Source: a virus
Strand: one strand, 5' to 3'
Length of the DNA stretch: 64,000 nt
Virus record (IMG/VR): IMGVR_UViG_3300020439_000004
Coordinates: 1 to 64,000 of that record
The notes beneath the pieces were generated by a model that worked only from the letters and a program-made list of their open reading frames with translations, did not search any database and was not told where the DNA came from. Positions 16,183 to 23,907 of the stretch are shown piece by piece (the stretch's first letter is position 1; every line of letters begins with the position of its first letter). The position numbers and the translations under genes are program-made.

Positions 16183-16357
16183 GTACATTGTTCTTGATAG
16201 AAAGAACAGGAAGATGGGAGGATATTCTACAAAATTGCAAATAGGATGTCCTAAAAAAATGGCTATACAAAACGCAGAGCAATCAAACGGAACAGTTTTT
16301 GCGGTTGATGAAGATGGAGACATGAGAGAAGTGTATCCAAAAGATAAATTAAAATGA
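16166..16357 (+). CDS. Hypothetical small basic protein (63 aa)
   Basis: 63 residues, basic in the first half (KYIVLDRKNRKMGGYSTKLQ) and acidic later (VFAVDEDGDMREVYP). The start lies 17 bases inside the previous gene and the stop overlaps the next start. No family recognised. Confidence 0.5.
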   Translation: MKEVIKYIVLDRKNRKMGGYSTKLQIGCPKKMAIQNAEQSNGTVFAVDEDGDMREVYPKDKLK

Positions 16358-16599
16358 TTATTTCAGAGAACGCACTGTATCTACACGGATTAAAAGATGC
16401 GATTGCAGGTTCTTCAAGTTGTGGAAAGATAATCTACGATTATGAAAAGGTTGTTGCTATTTTTATAAAACAAGGAATGACAGAAGACGAAGCAATTGAT
16501 TATGTTGATTATAATGTAATGGGGATGCAATGCAATGGCGATGGATTTATCATGATGTATGATAAAAATATGATTGACATAGAGGATTTTGAGGAGTAA
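16354..16599 (+). CDS. Hypothetical protein (81 aa)
   Basis: An 81-residue protein starting by ATGA overlap. The middle (GMTEDEAIDYVDYNVMGMQC) resembles a short helical motif seen in many uncharacterised phage proteins. Last gene of the overlapping run begun at 15308. Confidence 0.6.
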   Translation: MIISENALYLHGLKDAIAGSSSCGKIIYDYEKVVAIFIKQGMTEDEAIDYVDYNVMGMQCNGDGFIMMYDKNMIDIEDFEE

Positions 16600-16606
16600 T
16601 TTTTAT

Positions 16607-16635
16607 TTGACACCGAATTTAAATTAATTTAAATT
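16607..16635 (+). promoter_or_regulatory. Leaderless promoter, copy 1 of a duplicated core
   Basis: TTGACA (16607-16612), 17 bases, TAAATT (16630-16635), seven bases to the ATG at 16643. Its spacer and -10 (16615-16640) are identical over 26 bases to the promoter at 18333. Confidence 0.75.
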
Positions 16636-16642
16636 AAAACAT

Positions 16643-16825
16643 ATGAAGAAGTTTAAAGTTACATTCAGAGATGAAATAGAAGCAGAATCAGAAGAGGAAG
16701 CGTATAAAAACATTCTTAATTTTTGTGCAATGGTTTACAATAGTTCAGATGTTACAGCTTTTAAATTTGAAGAAATTAAAGAAGATGGCAATGGGCATGA
16801 GATTAGAATGCCTGTAACCCCATAA
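16643..16825 (+). CDS. Small DpnD/PcfM-like fold protein (60 aa)
   Basis: 60 residues with the pattern KFKVTFRDEIEAESEEEAYK: a strand, a second strand and a helix starting with a Glu-rich EEA turn. I associate this with small DpnD/PcfM-type proteins of mobile elements. Two similar proteins follow at 18671 and 19359. No biochemical function is known to me. Confidence 0.6.
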   Translation: MKKFKVTFRDEIEAESEEEAYKNILNFCAMVYNSSDVTAFKFEEIKEDGNGHEIRMPVTP

Positions 16826-16832
16826 AAAGTAA

Positions 16833-17018
16833 ATGTATTTTAGAAAAGAGATTGAAGCAATAGCTGAGTTAGCAAGCGAAGAACATCCGATCAAGATTGC
16901 TCATTGGGCTATAAAAAATAAAAAAGAAAGATTAGAACAGGTATTTGATTTTAGAGCAAAAACATTTAATGATCTAGAAGATTACCTTGACTTTTGCGTA
17001 AAAGAACCTATTGATTAG
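16833..17018 (+). CDS. Hypothetical small protein (61 aa)
   Basis: A 61-residue, mostly helical, charged protein seven bases after the previous stop and one base before the next start. No recognised motif. Confidence 0.55.
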   Translation: MYFRKEIEAIAELASEEHPIKIAHWAIKNKKERLEQVFDFRAKTFNDLEDYLDFCVKEPID

Positions 17019-17019
17019 T

Positions 17020-17490
17020 ATGAATATATTTGCAGTAGATAAAGATCCTAAAATTTCAGCACAGCAGTTGTGCGACAAACACGTTGTAAAAATGATTCTA
17101 GAATCGGCACAAATGCTTTGTGCGGTTTATGACAATGGTACAGCACCATACAAAAGAGCTTTTTACAATCACCCTTGCACCATATGGGCTAGGGAATCAC
17201 AAGAAAACTATGAGTGGTTAATAGATCATGCTTATGCTATGTGTCAAGAATATACGAGACGTTATGGTAAAGTGCATAAATCTATTTACGCTATTGAGTG
17301 GTGCGGTAAAAACTACCACAGATTAAATTTACCTAAGATTGGTTTGACACCTTTTGCTCAAGCCATGCCAGAAGAGTACAAAAATGATTGTGCTATTAAA
17401 GCATACAGAGCTTATTATAATGGAGAGAAAGCATATTTTGCTACTTGGAAAACAAGAAAAACTCCTGAGTGGTTTCAGCCAGTTAAATGA
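17020..17490 (+). CDS. Pyrimidine-dimer DNA glycosylase-like protein (Pyr_excise family)
   Basis: 156 residues from the ATG at 17020, one base after the previous stop; the longer reading from 17011 would overlap it. The N-terminal MNIFAVDKDP and CDKHVVKMILE segments match the phage branch of the Pyr_excise family related to T4 endonuclease V. The residue after Met is Asn, not the Thr2 nucleophile of T4 DenV, so the catalytic chemistry may differ or be absent. Later conserved-looking parts (NHPCTIWARES, GLTPFAQAMPEEYK) also recur in this family. It would protect phage DNA from UV damage, if active. Confidence 0.65.
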   Translation: MNIFAVDKDPKISAQQLCDKHVVKMILESAQMLCAVYDNGTAPYKRAFYNHPCTIWARESQENYEWLIDHAYAMCQEYTRRYGKVHKSIYAIEWCGKNYHRLNLPKIGLTPFAQAMPEEYKNDCAIKAYRAYYNGEKAYFATWKTRKTPEWFQPVK

Positions 17491-17774
17491 ATTTTTTAAA
17501 ACTAATTTTTGCATATATCAATATAGTAGTTCCTGCTCCTTCAGAGGAGTGGGAGCTACACCATGCAAATACTGAAGCAGTTGGTGGTGGAGATAATCAT
17601 TATCTAATTGTTCATACAAGTGGAAGATGGTATGAAAAAATAGTTGACAAGCAAAATAGACCACTATATATTTCAAACAGCGAAAGTTTTCGCTACATAA
17701 TTTCTTGGGAACAAGATAAACCAATAGTAAAATATAAAGCACCCAACTCTTGGAAGTGGGTAAAACTAAATTAA
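17487..17774 (+). CDS. Hypothetical protein with hydrophobic N-terminus (95 aa)
   Basis: 95 residues starting by ATGA overlap. Residues 1-17 (MNFLKLIFAYINIVVPA) are hydrophobic and could be a signal or membrane anchor. The remainder is a Trp/Tyr-rich beta domain (HTSGRWYEKIVDKQNRP, then SWKWVKL). A small exported or membrane-attached protein is possible. Confidence 0.55.
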   Translation: MNFLKLIFAYINIVVPAPSEEWELHHANTEAVGGGDNHYLIVHTSGRWYEKIVDKQNRPLYISNSESFRYIISWEQDKPIVKYKAPNSWKWVKLN

Positions 17775-17778
17775 GCGT

Positions 17779-18336
17779 ATGGCAAATATTATTACAAATA
17801 AACTAACAATAAGAAAGGGAGCAAAAAAAATCTTTTCTTCTCTTGGTTCTGAAGTTGCTAATCACACAATAGTAAGCGATGAACTTTACGACATCTTAAA
17901 AAACTTTTCTTTCCAGAAGGTTATAAAGTGCGACCCTGATGATCGTCAGGAAGCTTTTGATAAGTGGGGTTGCCCTAGTGATGCTGAAACTTCTCATGAA
18001 GAGTTTTTAGGTGAAGATGACACTGTTAATCTAATAAATAGTTTTGGTGAGTTCTGTACAGAATGGCATCCGCCAGTAGAAATAGTAAGAGCATTGCAAA
18101 AGAAGTTTCCTGATTATACTTTTGCGTTGGACTTTATAGACGAAGGATTTTGTTTTTGTGGTTCTGTAGATATAAATGGTGAAGAAAATTTCTCAGAGGA
18201 AGAAAAAGATATGAGATATTACGGAGCTTATCTCTTGAACTTATCGCACAAAGAATTAGATGAGTTTCTAGAAGTTGATGAAGAGAATGGTAAAGTCAAG
18301 AATGACATTGATAAATTTATTGAAAAAAACTCTTGA
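17779..18336 (+). CDS. YubB / DUF1281-like ferredoxin-fold protein
   Basis: 185 residues. The order MANIITNKLTIRKGAKK, a KWGCPSDAE turn, a WHPPVEIVRALQKKFP segment and a late FCFCGSVDING segment fits the DUF1281/YubB-like ferredoxin-fold family carried by phages and plasmids. The assignment rests on pattern memory. The stop codon overlaps the -35 box of the next promoter. Confidence 0.5.
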   Translation: MANIITNKLTIRKGAKKIFSSLGSEVANHTIVSDELYDILKNFSFQKVIKCDPDDRQEAFDKWGCPSDAETSHEEFLGEDDTVNLINSFGEFCTEWHPPVEIVRALQKKFPDYTFALDFIDEGFCFCGSVDINGEENFSEEEKDMRYYGAYLLNLSHKELDEFLEVDEENGKVKNDIDKFIEKNS

Positions 18337-18361
18337 CCTTGAATTTAAATTAATTTAAATT
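18333..18361 (+). promoter_or_regulatory. Leaderless promoter, copy 2 of a duplicated core
   Basis: TTGACC (18333-18338), 17 bases, TAAATT (18356-18361), six bases to the ATG at 18368. The -35 box overlaps the TGA stop of the upstream gene. Bases 18341-18366 repeat 16615-16640 exactly. Confidence 0.75.
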
Positions 18362-18367
18362 AAAACC

Positions 18368-18553
18368 ATGACCTTAAGATATTATTATTCAGAAAAAGCA
18401 GGTACAGTGATTGATACACTGAAAGAACACAAGGATTTAATTATGGAAGCATTCAATCCTATCGGAGATGTATTCGACGAGATGGAAGCACAGTTTGATC
18501 TCATGATTAATGAAGCAGAAAGAATATTAAACGCAAGCAGGAGAATAAAGTGA
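18368..18553 (+). CDS. Hypothetical helical protein (61 aa)
   Basis: A 61-residue helical protein (KEHKDLIMEAFN, VFDEMEAQFDLMINEAERIL). It has its own leaderless promoter and heads a second run of tiny overlapping genes. No family recognised. Confidence 0.6.
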   Translation: MTLRYYYSEKAGTVIDTLKEHKDLIMEAFNPIGDVFDEMEAQFDLMINEAERILNASRRIK

Positions 18554-18678
18554 TAGACTTAATAGAAGAAATTAGAAATATTTGTTCTACAAATGTAGAT
18601 GTAGATTGGCTAGAGAATGATGCCAGTGAAGAATTTGCAAGAATTGTTGAGTTAATTGATAACAAAGAAGATGAGTAA
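18550..18678 (+). CDS. Tiny acidic protein (42 aa, GTG start)
   Basis: GTG at 18550 overlaps the preceding TGA (GTGA). The product is 42 residues, MIDLIEEIRNICSTNVDVD then DNKEDE at the end, and its stop lies inside the next gene. Continuous overlap on both sides supports a real gene; function unknown. Confidence 0.55.
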   Translation: MIDLIEEIRNICSTNVDVDWLENDASEEFARIVELIDNKEDE

Positions 18679-18892
18679 AGGTTATACAAACGAAGAAGTA
18701 CAGCAGTGGCAAGATTATGTTAACGGCAGACAAAAGAAGAAATATTATGTTGGCGTTAGCATTCTGAATGTCTACGAAGTAGAAGCTAAAAATAAAGAAG
18801 AAGCAGAAGATATGGTTAGAAATTATTCTAATGAAGAACTGCTTGAGGATCATGATTTTAATATTAACTACATTGACGAGATAAAAGAATGA
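18671..18892 (+). CDS. DpnD/PcfM-like small protein (73 aa)
   Basis: 73 residues from the ATG at 18671; the longer TTG reading would lie wholly inside the previous gene. KKKYYVGVSILNVYEVEAKN followed by KEEAEDMVRNY shows the same strand-strand-helix pattern as the protein at 16643. Stop overlaps the next start (ATGA). Confidence 0.6.
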   Translation: MSKGYTNEEVQQWQDYVNGRQKKKYYVGVSILNVYEVEAKNKEEAEDMVRNYSNEELLEDHDFNINYIDEIKE

Positions 18893-19362
18893 GCGAGAAA
18901 ACAGACCAAGTAGCCAAAGATGGAGAAACTTATGAGTACGAGTTATTTTTAACTCATGAAGATGGTACAGGCTTTATAGTTGATTGTAGAGAGGATATTG
19001 TAAAAGATGGTGATGTAGTATCATCTGAGTATGCAGAAGGTTTTATTTTTGATAATTATCCTGAAGCAGAGAAAAAACTCAAAGAGATTGAAGATCGACT
19101 AGAAAAACAGAATAAAAAAATATTTGTTACTAATGAAGTAAAGACATTGCATAATGTTCTTGGTAGAAAGATTGAACCAAAAGAGAAACCAAGTCTCTGG
19201 ACAGTAGATCTTAACACAGTGTTTAAAAACATTCTATTTGAATGCACTGAGGATGAGCTAGAACAAAATATTCAAGAGTTTGTTATTAGTGAATTGGAAA
19301 ATTTAGACTGGACATATGAAAGAGCAGATGTTAATGTAAGTAAAACAATGATAAGATCATGA
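18889..19362 (+). CDS. Hypothetical acidic protein (157 aa)
   Basis: A 157-residue acidic protein with beta strands at the N-terminus (YEYELFLTHEDGTGFIVDCR) and a charged coiled helix near residues 60-85 (AEKKLKEIEDRLEKQNKK). Coupled by ATGA overlaps to both neighbours. No family recognised. Confidence 0.6.
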   Translation: MSEKTDQVAKDGETYEYELFLTHEDGTGFIVDCREDIVKDGDVVSSEYAEGFIFDNYPEAEKKLKEIEDRLEKQNKKIFVTNEVKTLHNVLGRKIEPKEKPSLWTVDLNTVFKNILFECTEDELEQNIQEFVISELENLDWTYERADVNVSKTMIRS

Positions 19363-19517
19363 GCGAAGAAAATAAAGAAACAAAGTATTATAGTGCGTCT
19401 TGTAATTTAAATTTTACAGCAGGAAGTTATGAGGAGGCTTGTGACCAACTGCTAGACTATTTAAAAGACTCAGTTACCGATGGAGATGTTACATCTTGGT
19501 TTATAAACGAAGAATAA
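19359..19517 (+). CDS. Small strand-helix protein (52 aa)
   Basis: Starts by ATGA overlap. The product (KYYSASCNLNFTAGSYEEA, helix, ending WFINEE) again shows the strand, strand, EEA-helix pattern of 16643 and 18671, so it may be a third diverged paralogue. Confidence 0.55.
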   Translation: MSEENKETKYYSASCNLNFTAGSYEEACDQLLDYLKDSVTDGDVTSWFINEE

Positions 19518-19519
19518 AA

Positions 19520-19666
19520 ATGATATTATTAAATCCAAACTATTGGGATTGTGAATGTGAGAGTGATTACATCCACAAAAAAGTAGAAACAAATCATTGT
19601 GTTAAGTGCGACACATATGAAGAAGATCAACCAGATTCAAGGCAGGAGGAAATAGATGCAATATAA
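19520..19666 (+). CDS. Small Cys-rich zinc-binding-like protein (48 aa)
   Basis: 48 residues: NYWDCECESDYIHKK, then CVKC and EEDQPDSR. The C11xC13 and C27xxC30 pairs could bind one zinc. I recognise the NYWDCEC...DQPDSR pattern as a very common unnamed small protein of aquatic phages and T4-like phages. Function unknown. Confidence 0.7.
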   Translation: MILLNPNYWDCECESDYIHKKVETNHCVKCDTYEEDQPDSRQEEIDAI

Positions 19667-19799
19667 AATTAAAATATTTGGCGGTATTGATGATGGTAAA
19701 ACAAAAGGATTCTTTAGAGAAGATCAAATACAAAGTGCAATAGCTTTGATGACACAAAAGTACGGAAAAGATTGGGCTTATGATATTATAGAAGCCTGA
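19656..19799 (+). CDS. Hypothetical small protein (47 aa)
   Basis: An ATG 11 bases before the end of the previous gene opens 47 residues: MQYKIKIFGGIDDGKTKGFF then helical to DIIEA. Compact strand-helix protein; function unknown. Confidence 0.5.
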   Translation: MQYKIKIFGGIDDGKTKGFFREDQIQSAIALMTQKYGKDWAYDIIEA

Positions 19800-19839
19800 T
19801 AAAAATTTAAGCCCCCATAACTTAACAACATAAAAACAA

Positions 19840-20022
19840 ATGAGCAATAAAGCATTAGCTACAACAAACATATTAGTCATTATGACTCCATTCCTACTAG
19901 GAGTATTCGCAACCGCTTTTGAGAAGCAAATCCTTTCACAAGGATGGACTGCTATCTTAGGCTTTGTCATGATGGTCGTTGGAATTTGGACTTCATTAAG
20001 ACTAGCAAAACAACCTGATTAG
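19840..20022 (+). CDS. Two-TM, holin-like membrane protein (60 aa)
   Basis: 60 residues with two hydrophobic segments (NILVIMTPFLLGVFATAF, ~9-26, and ILGFVMMVVGIWTSLRLA, ~39-56) joined by a short polar turn and ending in a small charged tail. Size and topology fit a class II holin, but no sequence signature proves it. It is followed without a gap by a single-TM protein and a signal-peptide protein, a set that could be a lysis cassette. Confidence 0.55.
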   Translation: MSNKALATTNILVIMTPFLLGVFATAFEKQILSQGWTAILGFVMMVVGIWTSLRLAKQPD

Positions 20023-20420
20023 TGACATCTGTTAAAAAAATGAAAAGGAATTTGTCTTTAGGAATATTTATTGGTGCAATAGTTTTTTGCATAATGACAA
20101 TAATATCTAATATTATACATAAAGAACCAGAAGAAAGTCCGATTCCTGATCTTATAATATTGCCACCGCCTCCAGAGGAAGGTGTGCCATTAGATTTACA
20201 TCCTCCTATAGAACTTCATCCTCTAGATCATGATAACGTAGCTCAACCAAGGTTTGAGATAAAAATACAAAATGAAATAGAAGATGAGGTTCTGGAGGTT
20301 GTAGCAACATTAGCGGATGCTAAAGAATATATCGCAGAATATGGTCAATATCATGATGATTTGTTTGTTTATGATAAAGATACAAATGAATTAGTGCTAA
20401 CCAGTAATAAAAATGAATAA
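20022..20420 (+). CDS. Single-TM protein with proline-rich stalk (possible inner spanin)
   Basis: 132 residues from GTG at 20022, overlapping the previous TAG by one base; ATG at 20040 is an alternative. One TM helix (LSLGIFIGAIVFCIMTIISN) is followed by a Pro-rich stalk (PDLIILPPPPEEGVPLDLHP) and an acidic, helical C-terminus. This topology matches inner spanins and other membrane-anchored periplasmic proteins. The spanin reading is inference. Confidence 0.5.
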   Translation: MTSVKKMKRNLSLGIFIGAIVFCIMTIISNIIHKEPEESPIPDLIILPPPPEEGVPLDLHPPIELHPLDHDNVAQPRFEIKIQNEIEDEVLEVVATLADAKEYIAEYGQYHDDLFVYDKDTNELVLTSNKNE

Positions 20421-20787
20421 AAAATCAATTTTTATTCCAATCTTCCTTTTTGTTTCCTTGTTTTGCAGGGCAGACGATCATTGGGGAGAGGCTCCACCTG
20501 TACCAGAGCTACAGATAAACCATGATATATTTTCTGGTATAGTAACAGTTGGTTGGATGTCTGATTCGACTTTTGATAAGCCTATTTGGTATATTGTAGA
20601 AGTAAAGCAAGTAGATGAAGATAGAGTGGCTGATCCAGAATTCTTTTGGTTTAGACCATTTGTGCCAATACAGAGTAATTTTAATGAGTTTATTACAATA
20701 AGATTGGACTACAGAGATGAGTCTGGTTTAGTAAAAGATTGGACAAGAGCGGAGATGTTCAGAATAAGAGCAATGTGGGGAGCGTAA
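20413..20787 (+). CDS. Secreted beta-sandwich protein with signal peptide
   Basis: 124 residues. MNKKSIFIPIFLFVSLFCRA is a clear signal sequence; Cys18 (SLFC) is close to, but not, a lipobox. The mature part has alternating strands and many aromatic residues (GIVTVGWMSDS, PIWYIVEVKQV), fitting a fibronectin-III-like domain. It starts 8 bases inside the previous gene. It could be an outer spanin-like or host-envelope protein; unproven. Confidence 0.55.
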   Translation: MNKKSIFIPIFLFVSLFCRADDHWGEAPPVPELQINHDIFSGIVTVGWMSDSTFDKPIWYIVEVKQVDEDRVADPEFFWFRPFVPIQSNFNEFITIRLDYRDESGLVKDWTRAEMFRIRAMWGA

Positions 20788-20789
20788 AT

Positions 20790-22175
20790 ATGGACGAAAA
20801 GAGATTTTACGTTTACGCATATCTCCGTGAAGATGGGACTCCTTATTACATAGGTAAGGGTTGTAAGAATAGAGCTTATGACTATCATCGTCATAATATA
20901 AAACCGCCTAAAGATAAAAATAGAATAATTTTTTTAAAAAAGGGGCTAACTGATCAAGAGGCATACGATTATGAAAAAGAAATGATTTCTTTTTACGGTA
21001 GGAAAGACTTAGGGACTGGTATTTTAAGAAACTTATCAGACGGAGGTCACGGCCCATTGAACCCCTCCCCAGAATCAAGAAAGAAAAACTCTGAAAGAAA
21101 TAAAAAAGCATATGCTGAAGGGAAGCATCCTTTATCTAAATTGACCAAATTTGAAAGAGTCATTTATGGTCATCTAGCGACAGAAGCTCGCAAAAAATCT
21201 GAATGGTTCAAAGAAAACCCAGAATATTGGGGTGGTTCCCTTGGGAGAACGCCAGAAAAACATAAAAAAGATAGTAAAAAAGCGTGGCAAAAAGGGCTTT
21301 CGAAATGGATGGAAGATACTAAAGATGATCCAATTTGGCAAAAATACAGAAAAGAACTTTCTAGAAAAAATGGATTAAAAAATGCTAAACTAGGGATAGG
21401 TATATGTGGATTATCATCTGAAGAAAGAAGTAATATTATTAAAAATTTTTTAGCAGATCCCGTAAAAGGCCCAAAACAAAGAAAACTTTTATCAGAAAAA
21501 GGGAAAAAGCAATATGCACAGGGAATAGGTATAGCATCTGAAGAAGCAAAACAAAAATCAAGAGAAGTTAATCTTGAAAGAACTGGACATGATTTTACAG
21601 TTAGAAGTCCAGATGGGAAAATACATACTGGTCATGGCATAAAACCATTTGCTAGAAAACACGGAATACCCATGGAGTCATTCAGGGCTTTAGTGCAGGG
21701 CAAAACTCCAAAAGTTTGTGGTTGGACTTTACCTGATTATGATGAATATAAAGTGTTGAATTTATTTAGAGAAGGTTTATCAAAGGAAGAAATAAAAGAA
21801 ATAGTTGGCTACGGAGTTACTTATGTAGATAGCCACTTCCCAAAACCTGAAGAGGGTTACAAATGGTGCATATATTGTTTTGAGCAAAAACTTTTTTGTG
21901 AATTTACTAAAGATGAAACACGAAAAGATGGGTATAGAGAAAAATGCAGTCAGTGTAATCACACTCCTGAAGAATGGAGTCGAAAACAATTACTTAAAAA
22001 AGGTTATAAAAAATGTACAATTTGTGGAGAAGAGTTGTTAATAAATTCTACTAATTTTCACAAAGATGGCAAATATCCTTCTGGAGAAGTTAAATATAAA
22101 GGAGCTTGTAAAAAATGTATTCGTCCGATTGCCAGAAAAGCAGCCAGAGAAGCCTATAAAAAGAAGCTGAATTAA
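20790..22175 (+). CDS. GIY-YIG homing endonuclease with NUMOD and zinc-finger C-terminus
   Basis: 461 residues from the ATG at 20790; a longer in-frame reading would run back into the previous gene. The GIY-YIG core is at the N-terminus (YVYAYL 7-12, YYIGKG 19-24, Arg28). A NUMOD-like DNA-binding module follows (KPFARKHGIPMESF, KTPKVCGW). The C-terminal ~100 residues have several Cys pairs (WCIYC, CSQC, CTIC, CKKC) for zinc fingers. Many Lys/Arg between modules fit a DNA-gripping linker. Free-standing: I see no intron around it. It would nick or cut allelic phage DNA to spread itself. Confidence 0.85.
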   Translation: MDEKRFYVYAYLREDGTPYYIGKGCKNRAYDYHRHNIKPPKDKNRIIFLKKGLTDQEAYDYEKEMISFYGRKDLGTGILRNLSDGGHGPLNPSPESRKKNSERNKKAYAEGKHPLSKLTKFERVIYGHLATEARKKSEWFKENPEYWGGSLGRTPEKHKKDSKKAWQKGLSKWMEDTKDDPIWQKYRKELSRKNGLKNAKLGIGICGLSSEERSNIIKNFLADPVKGPKQRKLLSEKGKKQYAQGIGIASEEAKQKSREVNLERTGHDFTVRSPDGKIHTGHGIKPFARKHGIPMESFRALVQGKTPKVCGWTLPDYDEYKVLNLFREGLSKEEIKEIVGYGVTYVDSHFPKPEEGYKWCIYCFEQKLFCEFTKDETRKDGYREKCSQCNHTPEEWSRKQLLKKGYKKCTICGEELLINSTNFHKDGKYPSGEVKYKGACKKCIRPIARKAAREAYKKKLN

Positions 22176-22186
22176 AATAAATATAA

Positions 22187-22729
22187 ATGCATATTGATAT
22201 AAAAAGTTTAGTCGAAAAGGGCAAAGCAAAAAAAATAAAAAATCACGAAGATTATATTGTGACAAAAAATGGTAGAGTTTTTAGTTGTAAATCTAATAAA
22301 TTTTTAAAACCTTATTTATGTGGCAAAAAAGGTAAAGAGTATAAAACTGTTTCTTTATATAAAAAAGGTAAGGAAGATAAAAGAACTGTACACTCCTTAG
22401 TTGCTGAAGCTTTTATTGGGAAAAGACCAAAAAATAAAATTGTTGGTCATATAGATGGTAATAGGTTTAATAATCATGCAGACAATCTTGAATATGTAAC
22501 AGAGTCACAAAATCGTGTGAATACTTATTATAGAAAAGCGAATAAAAGTAGTCCTTACATGGGAGTTTGTATATCCAAAGGTAAAATTCGTGCTACAACA
22601 TATCGTGACGAGGGAGAGTTTTTTGATTGTGAAATAGAGGCTGCAAAAGCATATGATAGAGCAGTTTACAAAAAATTCGGCAAACACGCATTATGTAAGT
22701 TGAACTTTCCAGAATTAATAGATGAATAA
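22187..22729 (+). CDS. HNH homing endonuclease with AP2 domain
   Basis: 180 residues. A NUMOD4-like N-terminal part (EDYIVTKNGRVFSCKSNKFL) precedes an HNH core (VHSLVAEAF, VGHIDGNRFNNHADNLEYVT; His69, His88, Asn97) and a C-terminal AP2-type DNA-binding domain (SSPYMGVCISKGKIRATTY, then EIEAAKAYDRA). This order is standard for free-standing phage HNH/AP2 enzymes. Confidence 0.85.
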   Translation: MHIDIKSLVEKGKAKKIKNHEDYIVTKNGRVFSCKSNKFLKPYLCGKKGKEYKTVSLYKKGKEDKRTVHSLVAEAFIGKRPKNKIVGHIDGNRFNNHADNLEYVTESQNRVNTYYRKANKSSPYMGVCISKGKIRATTYRDEGEFFDCEIEAAKAYDRAVYKKFGKHALCKLNFPELIDE

Positions 22730-22738
22730 AAAATAATT

Positions 22739-22909
22739 ATGATATATATAATTGGAGCAATAATTTGGGTAATAGCTAATATATTAATACTAAGATTCTT
22801 TTCTGTTTGTAAGAGCGACAAGCATAGACCAAGAGATTCTGAGCTAAATAATAGAATAAATGCTAATAGTCCATATAATGATGGCTATACAAGAGAATTT
22901 TATGAGTGA
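22739..22909 (+). CDS. Small single-TM protein (56 aa)
   Basis: 56 residues: IIGAIIWVIANILILRFF forms one membrane helix, followed by a basic then polar tail ending NDGYTREFYE. The stop overlaps the next start (ATGAGTGA), supporting coupled expression. Function unknown. Confidence 0.55.
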   Translation: MIYIIGAIIWVIANILILRFFSVCKSDKHRPRDSELNNRINANSPYNDGYTREFYE

Positions 22910-23390
22910 AAATCCACATAAGTTATTTATAAATAATGCCAAAAACAGTATTGGAGCCGTTATGTTTGTAGCAGAATGGGCGGTTTTAAAAGGTTTTGAT
23001 GTAGAAATAAAAGGAATGAAGTTTGCCAAAAACTATGGTGAATGGAAATCTTGTGCAGATGACGGCTTTGATTTAACAATTATTAATGATTCGGGCGTTA
23101 GAAAAACAATCAATGTAAAGAAAAATAGAAAATCTTTTTCTTCTGTAAATGATTTTACTAGCAACTTTAAATATTTCGAAAGACCAATTTTAGTTAGTGC
23201 TACTCATGTTAATACTCCAGATATTACTCTTATATTAAGTTCTGATTATAATGGAGCAATTAAAATAAAAAAAGAAACAAAAGAGTTTTGGGGCATAAGA
23301 AAGAATGTATTTGATGCAAGATACAATACTACCCAAGATTGCTTTGATGTCTCAAATGATCATGTAGAATGGGTTAATTTTAAAGATTAG
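22902..23390 (+). CDS. Possible PD-(D/E)XK-type nuclease-like protein
   Basis: 162 residues from the ATG at 22902, which overlaps the previous stop; the longer reading lies in another gene. AEWAVLKGFDVEI followed by DDGFDLTIINDSGVRKTINVKK has the E...D-x(n)-(x)xK layout of PD-(D/E)XK nucleases. Overall similarity to a named family is not recognised. It sits between two HNH genes, so a degraded or unusual mobile endonuclease, or an unrelated accessory protein, are both possible. Confidence 0.4.
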   Translation: MSENPHKLFINNAKNSIGAVMFVAEWAVLKGFDVEIKGMKFAKNYGEWKSCADDGFDLTIINDSGVRKTINVKKNRKSFSSVNDFTSNFKYFERPILVSATHVNTPDITLILSSDYNGAIKIKKETKEFWGIRKNVFDARYNTTQDCFDVSNDHVEWVNFKD

Positions 23391-23394
23391 TAGA

Positions 23395-23907
23395 ATGAAA
23401 GCTAAACCACTACCACCGCTAGAAGAATTAAAAGAATTCTTAGATTATAATCCAGATACAGGGATATTTACTTGGATAAAAAAACCAAGTAAAAAAATAA
23501 AAGTTGGTCAACAAGCTGGAAAAATGCATACTAAAGGTTACATCCAGATTACATTTAGAGGATTTTTATATCTTGCTCATAGATTAGCTTATTATATGTA
23601 TCATGGTGTAGACCCACTGGAAAACCTTGTAGACCATAAATACGGGGATAAGACTAATAACAAGATTAAGAATTTAAGATTAGCGAATAAATTTCAAAAT
23701 AGTACGAATCGTGTTAATTTACCTAGTAATAATAATAGCGGTGTAATAGGAGTGTGTTGGGATAAAAACGCTAAAAAGTGGAGATCGCAGATTGTAGTAA
23801 ATAAAGTTCAAAAACACTTAGGATTTTTCATTAATAAAGAAGATGCAATAAAAGCCCGTAGAGAAGCAGAGATAAAATATTTTGGTGACTTTCGGGGCAA
23901 TATTTAA
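23395..23907 (+). CDS. HNH homing endonuclease with AP2 domain
   Basis: 170 residues. An HNH core lies at ~55-100 (AHRLAYYMYHG, LVDHKYGDKTNNKIKNLR), where the usual DHINGD is DHKYGD. An AP2-type domain follows (GVIGVCWDKNAKKWRSQI, then NKEDAIKARREAE). Third homing-type enzyme within 3.2 kb. Confidence 0.8.
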   Translation: MKAKPLPPLEELKEFLDYNPDTGIFTWIKKPSKKIKVGQQAGKMHTKGYIQITFRGFLYLAHRLAYYMYHGVDPLENLVDHKYGDKTNNKIKNLRLANKFQNSTNRVNLPSNNNSGVIGVCWDKNAKKWRSQIVVNKVQKHLGFFINKEDAIKARREAEIKYFGDFRGNI

